A stretch of DNA of 64,000 nucleotides from Prorocentrum cordatum (GCA_963575745.1 CAUYUJ010002723.1:22502-86501); one strand, 5' to 3'; positions 9,001 through 18,946 are shown, counted from the stretch's first letter. Translations and numbers: made by a program. The notes: a model not told the origin generated them from the sequence alone.

Positions 9001-12000
9001 AGGGGTTGCTCAGCCACCGTTGGGCGGCCGCCCCCCCCCTCCCGGTGGGTGCGGGCATGGCCGCCGACGCCGCCGGCGACGGCGCCCAGGGCGAAGCCCT
9101 CGACCCCTCGGGCGCCGCCGAGAGCGCCAGCGAAGCTGCTCTCGCCAGCGGAGAGCGTCGCGGGCCTCGCAACGCGCTCTTCGCTGACTGCGATCGGCGT
9201 CTCACATCCACAGCAGACGCCACGCCCAAAGCGTCTGCGTCCTCGGCGGGCGGCTCGCACGGCCCCGACCCTGTCGCCGCCAGCGCTGGTTCGGCTCCCC
9301 CCGCCGCCAAGCGTGCGCCGCCCCTGGCCCTCCGCTCCAAGGCCGCGGCGGCCCCTCCGCCTGCGATCGGGGGGGGCTCGTCGCGTGTCGGCTCGCGGGA
9401 AGCGCCAAAGGGGGCCACGGCTGCTACCCCCCGCGTCTTCCAGCGAGCGGCCAGGGTGAGCGCCTCTCGCCAGCTGCTTGGCGTCGTGGACGGGGCCTCG
9501 CGCAGCACCATTGAGGCCGCCTTCAGGCGCCAGTCCCTGGTCTACCATCCAGACAGGACTCCTGCACACTTGGGGGCCGACGAGCGAGCAGCCCGCGCGC
9601 TCAAGTGGAAGCAGCTCTGCGACGCCAAGTCAGTGCTGCTCCAGGCCCTCTCGCAGGCCGCCGCGCCGCCCGCCGCTCCTAGCACGGGCGGTGACGGTCC
9701 TGCCGCTCGCGCCTTCGCCCAGGCAAAAGCGGCAGGGAAGGGCGCCCGCAAGGGCAAGCTGGCTCCTGGGTCGGCCATGGCCCTTCAGGCGCTCGAGGAA
9801 GCGGTCTCTTCGCGGGTCGCCCTGGCGAGTGCCGAGCTGGCCCCTCGGGCTGCCCTCCCCGCCTCGGGTGCGCCTCTCCCAAGCAGGGTTTCGTCTGCCC
9901 TCGCGACGCGGGCGGCTGAGTCTGATGCCATCCTCGCCTCCGCCGTGTCGCGCGGCCGCGTGGAGCTCGACGCACTCCGCACCGCGCGTGCCGACGCCAC
10001 CAGGCGCACGGTGCAGGCTCCAGCACGCGGCGAAGGCGAGCGTGCCGTCGCTCGTGCTGAGCTCGCGGAAGGGATGGCCGACCGCGCCTACTTCCGTCGC
10101 TTGCGCGAGGCCGCCAGTCGTGAGGCCGCGGGCTTGCCGCGTACGGCTCCCGTCCAGCTGGGTCGGGATTGGCGCAAAACTCTGCGCGCCGTCCTGCACA
10201 ACGCTGAGGTCTCGACGGGCCTCGCCAACGCGGATCGCGCCGCTCGTGCTGGGGACGCCCCCGCGTCGTCTACTGGGCGCTCTCTGGCCGAGGTGGAAGC
10301 TGAGGACCCGCGCACCTTGGCGAGGCCTGCCGACGACCCAGCGTCCAGCTTCAGCCGTCGCGAGGGGCGCGCGGTCCGCGCCCGCCTGGGCCCGCGGGAC
10401 GAGGCTGTCGAGGACCAGCCCAATCGCGGTGATCACGCGCCACACTCCGCCTCGCGCACGGGCGCCGCGCGCAACAAGCGCGCCAAGAAGCAGCGGCGAG
10501 CTTCGACGGCGGCGCTACCCGCCCCTGAAGAGGGAGCCGCCACGACGCCGGGCCGCAGGGCGCGTCGCACTGCTAATGCGCGTCGCTGGGCAGGCGCGGC
10601 ACGCCCCAGCTCCGCCGCGGGAGTGGGCCCTCCACCGCGGAGCCGCAGCCCTGCCCGCAGCCGTACGCGGTCTCCGAACCCGTACGGGACTGATCACACT
10701 TCCCCCTCGGGAGGCTGCTCCTCGCCTCCCATCGACGTCTCGAGCGCGCCTGAGGAGCCGTCGGGGCCGCCGGCGGGGGAGGCATCGGAAGGCCCGCACA
10801 CTCCTGAGGGGTCTCCTCCAGCGAGCGCCCGCAGCCGCTCGAGAGCGGAGCCCGCGTGCGAGGAGGACTCACCGACGGAGCTCGAGGACGTCGTTTTGAG
10901 TGCCCTCACTGACTCCTCGGTGGACCTCGAGCGCGTCGTGGCGGGCCTTAACCCTGAGGCCCTCCGCCGCTTGCAGGCGGCCTTCCCTCGCCGCGCGGAG
11001 GCCTCCCCGCCCGCCGCTCACGCTGCGGCTCGCAGCCGCTCTCGGGGCCGCGGCACGCGTGCTGGCTCCGAGACGCCGCGGCCCGTCCCCCCGCCGCCAT
11101 CGCCACCCCGTCACCACTCTGGTGGGCGTGCGGCGTCGCGTTCCCGTGCGTCGCCTGGGCGTCGCGTGGTGCGCTCCCCTCGAGTCGCTCCGAAGCGTCG
11201 CCCGAGCCCCGCCACTTCGCAGCGGCCAGCCAGCTCCCGCGCGGACTCCGCTGCTCAGGCCCCTCCGACTTCGGTAGGCATGCGCTCTTCCAGCGATGCT
11301 GTTGCGGCCCCGCAGGGAGGAGGGCGTGCCGCCGAGAAAGGGGGGTCTTCGAGCGGCTTCGCGCTTGGTCGAGCTTCTGAGCCCGAGCTGCCTCTCAGCG
11401 GCTCTCACAGCGGTGACGCTGGAAGCGCCGCGGCTGCAGCCTTCGCAGCGCGGCGCACGGCCTCGGCGGCCGCTGAGCAGCCCTTGCCTCCAGGGGCCGC
11501 CAGCGCCCTAGCGTGGCGCCTCAACCTAGGCGGTGAGAAGATCACAGTGGTGAGGTGGGGACCCGCCTGGCAAGGTGCTTTCCAGAGCGCGGCGTCGTGG
11601 CTGAGGACTTTTGCACCCGCAGGGGCCGCCGAGCCTGAGGGCAAGGATGACCTGCACTGCCTCCTGCGGGCCTTGCACGCCTACAAGCGCCTGTTTCAGA
11701 CAGGCGGCGCCGAGCCGCTTGACGAGGCCTCGTGGCTGCATCCTTACGTGGCCATCGTCGAGCCCGAGGCGATCCCCGCGGATGCTGACCTCCAGGCCAT
11801 GGGGGCGGGCGCCATCCGTGGCATCGGGCTCGGCTCAAAGATCGAGCAGCGGCGGCGCGCGGGCAAACTGGCCTGCCTTTTCGACCTTCTGTACCACGTG
11901 CAGGACAGTCACGGCGCCATCCCAGCAGCGCTGTGGGGATCCCATTCCCCTCCGTCCGAGATCCTCGACGCCTTCGCGGAGGTGGTGCCCGTGCCACATC

Positions 12001-13435
12001 ATTCGGGCCTCACGTCCTCGGCAGCTCGTTCCGAGCTTGCCGAAGCAGCCGCAGCTGCGCGTGCCGAGCCGCGCCCGCCTTTTGACTGGCCGACCCTCGA
12101 GAGAGGGGACGCTCTGCCAGCCGAGATCGAAGCAGGGGCTCGCCGTGCCTACCGTAACATGGGCGGGTCCTTCAGCTCGGCGCGGGCGATGCTGGCGGAG
12201 GCGTCGGGGTTCGAGACCGACGGGCGGGACGCCCTCGTTCCGCCCTTCTACGCGTCCAGGCGCAGGAGGGCCGCCACGGTGATCAGCTCTCCAAGCCCTG
12301 GCCGCCCTGCGCTCATCCTGTGGTGCGTCTGCGGCCTCTGCATCTCTCTGGGAGCCGCGGCGCCGACCGCAGGCCAAGGGCTTAGTCGGGCTGCGCCGTC
12401 CGCGCCCGCTCGCCCTCCGCGCACTCCCTTTGTGCGCGATTCTCACCTCACCTCCGCGTATCTCGACCGTCGCTCGAGATCGATTGATGCCTTCGAGCTG
12501 TGGTTAGCAGAACACACTGGCGTGCCACCCGCCACACTTTACCGAAGCGGGATACTTCTCGCTCGTTTCCTCGCGACCTTCGGCGTGTGGCTTCATGATG
12601 CAGGTTTCCCTCATTATATTTTGGTCCATGCCATCTTGGGAATCCAAAGCGCCCATCCGCATTGGAAGGCCTTTCTGACAGAAGCTTGGGACGTAGCGAA
12701 ACAATGGAAGCTTGCGGAGCCGCCAAAGCTCCGTCCCCCCTTGCCACGCGCGCTGCTGCGCGCCATGGTCGGGCTCTGTCTCGCCTGGGACTGGCCTGTG
12801 ATGGCGGCGCTGCTGCTCATGGGCTTCACGATGTTCCTCAGGCCTGGCGAACTGCTGGCGTCACGCCGCTGTGACCTGTCGCTTCCATGCGACCGTCTCG
12901 AAGTCGAAGGGGATGCTTTTCTTTCAATTCTTGTTCCAAAGACCAGAAGAACGTACCCGACGCAACATGCTCGCTGCTCCGATCGGGGCACGGTGAAGAT
13001 ATTGAGTAAGTGTTTGGAAGGTTGGCTTCCACCGATCCTCTCGCCCCCTTCGGTGCGAGCGGCTTCCGTACTCGGTGGAATCATCTGCTTTTGGCTCTGG
13101 GCGTCCCTCTTGCCAAAGCAGGTCAGGGGCTCAACCTGGCGCCCGCTTGTCTGCGGGGCTCTGGCGCAACAGACTTCTATATCGCTACGGAAGACGTCCC
13201 TCGCGTCTTCTGGCGTGGGCGTTGGCGTCAGGCTTCCAGTGCCGAGCGCTACCTGCAAGCCGCCGCCGCCTCGACAGTTCTTGCTGCGCTGCCCGAGCAC
13301 GCGCGGGCTCGTATCTTGTTCTTCGCCACCGCCAGCGACCGCCTCGTCGCTTCTTTCCTCCAAGTCGGCCCCGCCGCTTGGCCTGCCCTGCTTGCGGCCG
13401 CCCGCCAAAACCTTGTCACTTCGCAAGGTCCTTGA
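6030..13435 (+). CDS. Pol: RT, RNase H, J-domain, tyrosine recombinase (frameshifted)
   Basis: Reads in one frame from after the gag stop to about 13018, then one frame back to the stop at 13433-13435. Its true start is uncertain. The first in-frame ATG is 6477, but protein-like sequence begins near 6300, so it could be made by -1 frameshifting from gag or by reinitiation. Counting from 6477: reverse transcriptase about residues 240-505 (SCDDLREFYYTF near 7470-7505, catalytic NIDDH at 7776-7790); RNase H about 600-800, with the first motif read TGAS instead of TDAS (8292-8303); J-domain about 985-1060; Ala/Arg then Arg/Ser-rich low complexity about 1060-1670; an unknown helical domain about 1672-1842; tyrosine recombinase from about 1990. 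A missing base near 13010-13020 splits the recombinase. The methyltransferase found in many DIRS elements is not recognisable. RT, RNase H and recombinase calls are firm by motif. Confidence 0.85.
6154..6202 (+). repeat. Internal 49-bp repeat, copy 1
   Basis: Matches 11274-11322 with one mismatch. In the gag frame it would encode GMRSSSDAVAAPQGG, but here the active frame is pol, in which it reads differently. Confidence 0.85.
7190..7990 (+). other. Reverse transcriptase domain
   Basis: Motif A reads SCDDLREFYYTFRV and motif C reads NIDDH (7776-7790), the variant usual in DIRS-order elements where other retroelements have YxDD. An upstream segment (RLILNPTVVNSR, 7340-7385) matches the fingers region of this order. 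Both catalytic Asp of motif C are kept. Confidence 0.9.
8270..8870 (+). other. RNase H domain with altered first catalytic motif
   Basis: Family landmarks in order: TxAS-LGWGGVV (8292-8327), HINILE (8583-8600), LLDSKVALGATAHGRSSSPGL (8668-8730) and VPTDVHRADDPTRN (8799-8840). The first catalytic Asp is Gly here (codon 8295-8297). The later Glu and Asp positions are kept. This copy is likely RNase H-deficient. Confidence 0.8.
9430..9655 (+). other. J-domain (DnaJ-like) inside pol
   Basis: Reads as a compact J-domain: helix I/II start SRQLLGVVDGASRSTIEAAFRRQSLVYHPDR, with the diagnostic HPD at 9546-9554, followed by a helix III/IV-like stretch (ERAARALKWKQLCDAKSVLLQAL). The HPD loop is what J-proteins use to stimulate Hsp70 ATPase. 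It sits in frame between RNase H and recombinase. I know of no described DIRS-order element with a J-domain; recruitment of a host Hsp70 is inference. Confidence 0.8.
10540..11260 (+). other. Arg/Ser-rich linker in pol
   Basis: Several clusters of Arg-Ser dipeptides (RSRSPARSRTRSP near 10640-10680, RSRSRAEP near 10830, ARSRSRGRG near 11030, ASRSRASPGRR near 11130) in an otherwise Ala/Pro-rich, disordered stretch. It resembles SR-protein tails. Function unknown; RNA binding or nuclear-speckle targeting is possible. Confidence 0.6.
11274..11322 (+). repeat. Internal 49-bp repeat, copy 2
   Basis: Second copy of the 6154-6202 segment. Here it is read in the pol frame as VGMRSSSDAVAAPQGG, so the two copies are translated in different frames. 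Confidence 0.85.
11490..12010 (+). other. Unknown helical domain in pol
   Basis: After the low-complexity region the sequence becomes protein-like again for about 170 residues (ALAWRLNLGGEKITVVRWG through SHSPPSEILDAFAEVVP), with spaced Trp and Leu and a basic EQRRRAGKL turn. I do not recognise the fold. It has no adenine-methyltransferase DPPY motif, so it is not the usual DIRS methyltransferase. Confidence 0.5.
12430..13435 (+). other. Tyrosine recombinase domain, frameshifted
   Basis: An N-terminal SAM-like core-binding part (about 12460-12720) precedes the catalytic part. Catalytic Arg I lies in FLRPGELL (codon 12840-12842). After the frame change, LRGSGA supplies Arg II (13154-13156), GRW gives the His/Trp position (13223-13225) and RYLQ gives the nucleophilic Tyr (13250-13252). 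The reading frame shifts by one base near 13010-13020, and TAA at 13007-13009 blocks the second frame upstream. Confidence 0.85.
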
Positions 13436-13446
13436 GCACGGGTATG

Positions 13447-13605
13447 GCTGCCTCGCCGACATCGGCGACCAGACGGACTCCACCGTCTGACGCGCGGCGC
13501 CCCGGCTTGAGCGCGCGGGACGGGCCTGCCCATTTTGGGCCGCCCCGCGCGCGCACGCCGCGGCCGCGCACGGAGACAGCTCGCTAGCGCGCGAGCGGGA
13601 GAATG
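13447..13605 (+). repeat. Split direct repeat B1
   Basis: 159 bp identical as read to 13693-13851, starting 11 nt after the recombinase stop. Its AATG end (13602-13605) is shared with the start of A2. Confidence 0.95.
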
Positions 13606-13658
13606 CTTCTTCTATTCTCTGTGAGCAAGCTCCTGCTGTCTCCGCAGCTTCTCTGCCC
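13602..13658 (+). repeat. Split direct repeat A2
   Basis: 57 bp identical to A1 at 3470-3526; overlaps the last four bases of B1. A 34-bp pyrimidine-rich spacer separates it from B2. Confidence 0.95.
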
Positions 13659-13692
13659 CCCTCCCTCCTCTCCCATTCTAAGGCTGACGGGC

Positions 13693-13851
13693 GCTGCCTC
13701 GCCGACATCGGCGACCAGACGGACTCCACCGTCTGACGCGCGGCGCCCCGGCTTGAGCGCGCGGGACGGGCCTGCCCATTTTGGGCCGCCCCGCGCGCGC
13801 ACGCCGCGGCCGCGCACGGAGACAGCTCGCTAGCGCGCGAGCGGGAGAATG
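13693..13851 (+). repeat. Split direct repeat B2 and right element end
   Basis: Second copy of B1. It ends in AATG (13848-13851), after which the interrupted 1.3-kb repeat resumes. Confidence 0.95.
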
Positions 13852-15125
13852 TATATTTCCCATCCTGAAAGAGCAGTCGAATCCCCCCCATCCAGGGATA
13901 AAAGGCCCACCTCGCACTGCATTGTACATCCGACTCTGCCCCCTTCCTCCATCCTAAGTATGGATTCGTGCCGTCCCAGGCAGGCTCGAGCCCCCCTCTC
14001 TGCAAGAAATAGTACGCGCGCTCTCATTTATCAAAACTCGGTTGTTTTCCAGCATCCCATGCGAACCATTAGTCGAATTTCAAGCGCGCGCCGTCATGCG
14101 CGCGAGCCGGATGCTTTGTATGAGCCCCGGGTGTCGCTATCATTTCAACGCCGAGCGTTGCGCCAATAATGAACAGCACATGGTTTCGCAAGAAGAACTT
14201 TCAACGCAAAGCTTGCGCTCTTGCGACTTCTTAAGAAACCATTGTTTTATACAATTTTTGCAGCGCGTATCCTAGTTGGCCTCTCAAGCGCGCGACGACG
14301 TCATTCTGGCGCCCTTGCGCGCGCGCTGTCGCGAGAACCCCCCGCAACAGACGGGGCGAAGCGCGCGCGCGCCGCCCCGCGCGAGCGCCGAAACCGCTGA
14401 GGACAACACTCAATTTCGCGAGGACTTCAATATCGAGCGCCCCGAAGACATTTAAATCCACATGGGGTTGTACCAATAGTTTGAAAACGTCCTGCTCTCG
14501 CGCTGTTGCGGAGCCTTCTGGAATCTTTAGTTTTCAAGATGCTTACCACGCTGCGTCGAACTGGCCTCTCGCGCCGCATGTCGAAACCATTCGAACGCCC
14601 TTGCGCGCGCGCTGGGGGGGGGGGGGGGCGGGGGGCGCGACCCGCGTCGAACAAAGCGACGCGGGCCACTCGCGCGCGTCGCACACGCGCGCATGTCGAA
14701 CTCTTTCAATACCTGCATCGCCGACGCGATCAGCGTCGGCTCCGCCGCTGGCCTCGTCGCCGCCATCGCGGCCGTCGCCATTCCCGCAATCGCGTCTACC
14801 TGTCGCCGCGACGCCGCGACCGCTCAAGCCACTGACTCGCGCTGACGCGCTCGCCGGGCTGCGCCCAGCGGTCAGCGCCGCCGCGGCCGCGCCGGTCGAG
14901 CCGCGCGAGTTCGCCACTGCGCGCGCCAGCGTTCGCGGGCTAGCGCGGTCGCAGAGAAGCACCAGCCAACGCCAAGCACTCATCGCAATCGCCGCCGCGT
15001 CAGTTCTGCACGCCACGTTGCGTTTGGGATGGATGGGGCGTTTCCCGGATCATGGAATTTGTCAACTCGTTTGGGAAGTAAGAAATTGCACCGCATTTTG
15101 TTGCGCCCTAATTCGGTTGCACATC
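13852..15125 (+). repeat. 1.3-kb tandem repeat, copy B
   Basis: Landmarks shared with copy C: GAAAGAGCAGTCGAATCCCC (13868) against AAAGAGCAATAGGATCGACC (15138); CGCGCTCTCATTTATCA (14020) against CGCTCTCGTTTATCA (15330); GCAACAGACGGGGCGAAG (14343) against 15669; a CGCCCTTGCGCGCGCG block ending in a G run (14596 and 15911). No credible gene; short open frames are repeat-encoded. It contains a run of 15 G at 14614-14628. Confidence 0.7.
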
Positions 15126-15272
15126 TGTCCTTCATTCAAAGAGCAATAGGATCGACCCCCCCCTCGCCCGCCCCCCGACGACTTGGCGCCCTCCATTTCG
15201 CACTGCAATGCGCGTGTGATCCTGCCGCATCATGTATCCGAAGTATGAGTTCGCACCGCGCCTGCCAAGCAC

Positions 15273-15304
<32 letters not shown>

Positions 15305-16480
15305 TCATCCTCTGCGGCGAGTATTATGCACGCGCTCTCGTTTATCAGGCCGCTTTCGAGAACCCCTTGCACAAGACGGTGCGAAGTGCAACCGCGCGCG
15401 TCGTCGCGCGCGCATGCCGGAATCCGTCAAATACTTTTGGCGTCGTTCGAATTGCGAAAAATGGCGAATGCCCCGAACGCATGAAAATACATGGTCTTCC
15501 CAGCGCAGATGTTCAAAAGAAGCTGGCGCTCGGGCTCTCGCAGAGTCTGGTGGAAACCAGCGGATTGTTTGCATCATTCGTCACGACATGCTTCCAAGCG
15601 GGTCTCCCGCGCACGCATGTCGCCATCGCGAGAGAGCCATTGCACGCGCGCTGCCGCGAGAATCCCGGGCAACAGACGGGGCGAAGTGCTCGCGCGCGCC
15701 GTCGCGCGCGTAAGCCGGCATCCCTCAAAAAGCTGCGGTTTCGTGTGTGCGGGGGGGGCGGTCATCAGAATGGAGTGCCCCGAAAACAAATAAATCGCAT
15801 GATGTTGCGCCATCTGTGGTTAAAACATGTGCTCTCGTGGTCTTGCGGGTTCTTAAGGACGGCGCCCGTTTTGTTTCTAAAATTTCCACGGCGCTGTGCC
15901 ATTGCATTGAACGCCCTTGCGCGCGTGCTGGTCTGGGGGGGGGGGGGGCACGGTCCGCGTCAAATAATTTCATGCGGGCCACTCGCACGTCAGCAGCGCG
16001 CGCATATCGAACCCCCCCCCCCAACGACGCGAGGGCGCCGTCGTCGTCGTCGGCGTGATCAGCATCGGCGCCGTCACTGGCCGTGACGTCGTCGTTGTCA
16101 TCGCCACCACCAGCATCGATAATATCACCATCGCGCCTACCACTGTCGACGTTGCATTGGTACCGCACCCGCCCAGCACGTCGACTCGCACTGAAGTGCC
16201 CGTTGGGAAGCGCCCAGCGGTCAGCGCCACCGCGGTCGCGTCGGTCGCGCCAACCTAGCTGGCGCGAGCATGCGCGCTAGCGCGGCCGCGGCGATGCGCC
16301 AGCCAGCGCCGAACAGTCATTGCAATCACCGCCGCATTGGTTTTGCACACCAAATTGCGCGAGCAGTGGAGCTGACAACTTCAAGTTTGGCAGGGTAAAA
16401 ATCGCCCCACGTAGAGTGCACCACATAGAATGCAGCAAATAGATGGTTCAGCGAAGATTGCAACGCGCAGAATGCTAAAA
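15126..16480 (+). repeat. 1.3-kb tandem repeat, copy C
   Basis: Aligns with copy B in the same order. The segment carrying GAGAA-CC-GCA-AGACGG-GCGAAG is itself doubled here (about 15352 and 15655). A run of 28 C at 15276-15303 and of 14 G at 15935-15948 lie inside. Ends in TAGAGTGCACCACATAGAATGCA-type short repeats like those at 3418-3450 and 30908-30990. Confidence 0.7.
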
Positions 16481-16517
16481 GCTCAAGGTGTTCGGTCCAG
16501 TCGGGCTAAGACGCGTC

Positions 16518-16520
16518 TAC

Positions 16521-16561
<41 letters not shown>

Positions 16562-16600
16562 CACATATATTTACATATATTGTAACAATATGTATACAAT
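16518..16600. repeat. (TA)n microsatellite
   Basis: Almost pure AT/TA dinucleotides with a few C interruptions. Confidence 0.95.
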
Positions 16601-17010
16601 GGAACATGTGTTGGTGGATGGGGCATCGCATGTCTTGGAAAAACGTCCAGCGTTGGGTTTACGCCGTCTTCGGCCGTCTACGGGAACCACTCTCGGGACC
16701 TCGGGCCGTCAACCGATAAAACAATCGGGATGAACCGCTGGACGCGGGGAAAGATGGGGGACTTCGGGGACCCCGTATTGAGAAACAACACCCGCAGGGC
16801 ACCCGTTTCGAGATCATGGCAAGGGCGCGCTCCAGGGAGAGGTCCAGGGCTCCTTTTGAACCCAGGGCTCCTGTTGAACAGCCGCCAGATGCACATCGCC
16901 ACCCCGTAGGCACAATTGACCACTGATTCAGGCTCTGGTTTTCCCCGAATGCTGGCAAGTGAAACGTGCTTTTCGAATTGCGACGCGCCGCTGAATGCCA
17001 CAACCTCATG
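16601..17010. other. Unassigned stretch
   Basis: No repeat and no convincing coding signal. Minus-strand frames across it show no family motif. Confidence 0.4.
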
Positions 17011-17149
17011 TTTCTCCTCCTCCTCTTCCTCCTCTTTCTCCTCCTTCTCCTCCTCCTCCCTCGTCCTTGTCCTCATTCTGGTCGTCCTCACAGCCCTCGT
17101 TTTCGCTTGTTCCTTCCCACGCACACAGTGCGAAAGCTCTTGCTGGCAT

Positions 17150-18540
17150 GATTTCATATTGCGAATGGGACCTCAAACTCTAAAGGCTGAAAACGAATGG
17201 AGTCGACGATCCAGTTCAGTGTTCCTCTCGCCCTTGAGTGACAGCATTGCCGTTCCCCGTATCCTGCTGCTCCTCAACCATCCCTTCGCCCCTCCAGGCA
17301 TCCCCGCTCTCATACACCGCCGCGATGGGAGTCGGCCCTTTTGCGTCCCACGATGAGGCATTGTGGCCAGCTCACAGACGCCCAGCATAATGCAGCACTC
17401 GCCGCCGCTTTCCGCGCCCTCCCCCACCCTCGCCGCTGCCGTTCCCCTCGTCCTCCGCCCCCGTCTCCTCATCCATCAGCCACGTTGACCTTCCCGCCCC
17501 CGTCCTCGTTGTTTTCAGCCACGCGCAGAGGGGAGTGAGGGGGGAGGGCTTCTTAGAAGCACCCCTGCTTCTTAGAAGGCGCGGGCCTTATCTATAGATT
17601 TGAGGCCGGCGCCTTCTAAGAAGCAGCCTCCTTCTAAGAAGCCCCCCACTCCGTCCACCCCCCTTGTGCGCGCCGCCAATATCTCCCGTTTCCTCCCTGC
17701 TGCCATTCATCCATATCTGCCGCTTTGCGCACACCCGAGCTCGCGCACCGACGAGATGGGACGCGGCGCCCTCGCTTTCCTCATGTTTCATCAGTCAAAG
17801 GCTGCCTTGACCCACGGGGGCCAGTTCACGGATGCCCAACATGATCCAGCATTCGCCGCCTACTTGCACGATATTAGCTGCTAGGCTTGGAGAAATTGTT
17901 GCGTTTCAGTTACGGTCGATCCATGTCATTGCCCGTCTCATCTATCATCAGCCGCCGCCGTCCCCTTACTCATCCCCCTCCTTCTCCTCATCCATCCCCT
18001 CGCCCGTCTCATCTCTCATCAGTGACGTCGCCCTCCCCCGCCCTCGTCGTCGCCGCCGGTCCCCTCCTCCTCTTCCTCCTCCTCCTGATCCTCCTCCTCC
18101 TCCTTCTCATGCTCTACCTCTTTCACCTCATCCATCTCATCGCCTTCCTCATCTCTCATCGGCCGCGTCGTCCACCCTGTCGTCGTCATGGCTGTTCCCC
18201 TCTCTAGCCTCTCCATCTCATCGTCCATTTCCTCGCCGCTCCCCTCATTCCCGCTCTCACGAACCGACGCGATGAGGCTCGGCGCCCTCGCTTCCCATGT
18301 GATCCATAAGTCCAAGGTTGTGGTGATCTATGGGGGCCAGATCACGGATGCCCACCAGAATGCACCACTCGCCGCCGCCGCGCACGCGATTGGTTGCAAA
18401 ACTCGGAGAGGTTGTTACGGCCGACCCAGCTGGGCCTTTCATCAGCACCGGGGTCGAGCCTCAAAGTTTAGAGGCTACAGGGTCTTGGTCTCGCCGACCC
18501 AGCGCAAGGTTCCTCTTCCCCCTGGGTGGCGAAAACGTTG
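17150..18540 (+). repeat. Tandem repeat of about 0.45-0.5 kb, three copies
   Basis: A conserved core (GGGGGCCAGTTCACGGATGCCCA...ATGCACCACTCGCCGCC) occurs at about 17367, 17818 and 18333. Each is preceded by a CCGCTCTCACxxACCGACGCGATGxG stretch and followed by pyrimidine-rich sequence. The unit also shares a CCTCAAA-TCTAAAGGCT segment (17170 and 18463). Open frames through it are Ser/Pro low complexity. Confidence 0.7.
17547..17643. repeat. Imperfect 36-bp inverted repeat (hairpin)
   Basis: Left arm 17547-17582 and right arm 17609-17643 pair except for about five central positions. Each arm holds two TTCTTAGAAG-type submotifs. The 26-bp loop can pair further (GGCCT against AGGCC). Looks like a small foldback element. 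Confidence 0.75.
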
Positions 18541-18850
18541 TCCTCCTCCTCCTCCTCCCCCTTTCCCCCCTCCTCCCCCTCCTCCCACTTCCCCTCCTCC
18601 TCCCCCTCCTCCCCCTCTTCCCCCTCCTCCTCCTCCTCCCCCTCCTCCTCCTCCTCCTCCTCTTCCTCCTCCTTCTCCTCCTCCTCCTTCTCCTCCTCCT
18701 CCTCCTCGTTTTCCTCCTCCTACTACTCCTTCTCCTCCTCCTCCTCCTCCTACTCCTACTCCTCCTCCTCCTCCTCCTCCTCCTCCTCCTCCTCCTCCTC
18801 CTCCTCCTCCTCCCTCCTCCTCCTCCTCCCCTCCCCTCTCCCCTCCTCCG
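18540..18850. repeat. (TCC)n tract
   Basis: Long pyrimidine tract of CTC/TCC triplets on the plus strand. The many open frames (poly-Pro, poly-Leu, poly-Ser, poly-Arg) are artefacts. Confidence 0.95.
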
Positions 18851-18871
18851 CCCCGTCCTCCTCCTCCTCCG

Positions 18872-18885
18872 CCTCATCATCATCC

Positions 18886-18946
<61 letters not shown>

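Larger units (their letters stand above)
3470..13851 (+). mobile_element. DIRS/PAT-type tyrosine-recombinase retrotransposon
   Basis: A 10.4-kb element bounded by split direct repeats: A1 (3470-3526), internal ORFs, then B1 (13447-13605), A2 (13602-13658) and B2 (13693-13851). A1 and A2 are identical over 57 bp, and B1 and B2 over 159 bp as read. This A1-ORFs-B1-A2-B2 order is the hallmark of PAT/Ngaro-like DIRS-order elements, which replicate through a circular intermediate and integrate with a tyrosine recombinase instead of an integrase. The element begins and ends in the tetranucleotide AATG, the likely crossover core. It carries a small membrane ORF, a gag-like ORF and a multidomain pol. 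The repeat identity suggests a recent insertion. However, pol has a frameshift in the recombinase and RNase H has lost its first Asp, so this copy is probably not autonomous. Confidence 0.9.

Noticed and set aside
11490-12010. DIRS adenine methyltransferase
   Set aside because: No DPPY-type catalytic motif or SAM-binding glycine motif can be seen.
13890-13910. TATA-like GGGATAAAAGG promoter
   Set aside because: Single AT-rich string inside the 1.3-kb repeat; dinoflagellate promoters generally lack a TATA box and no gene starts here.
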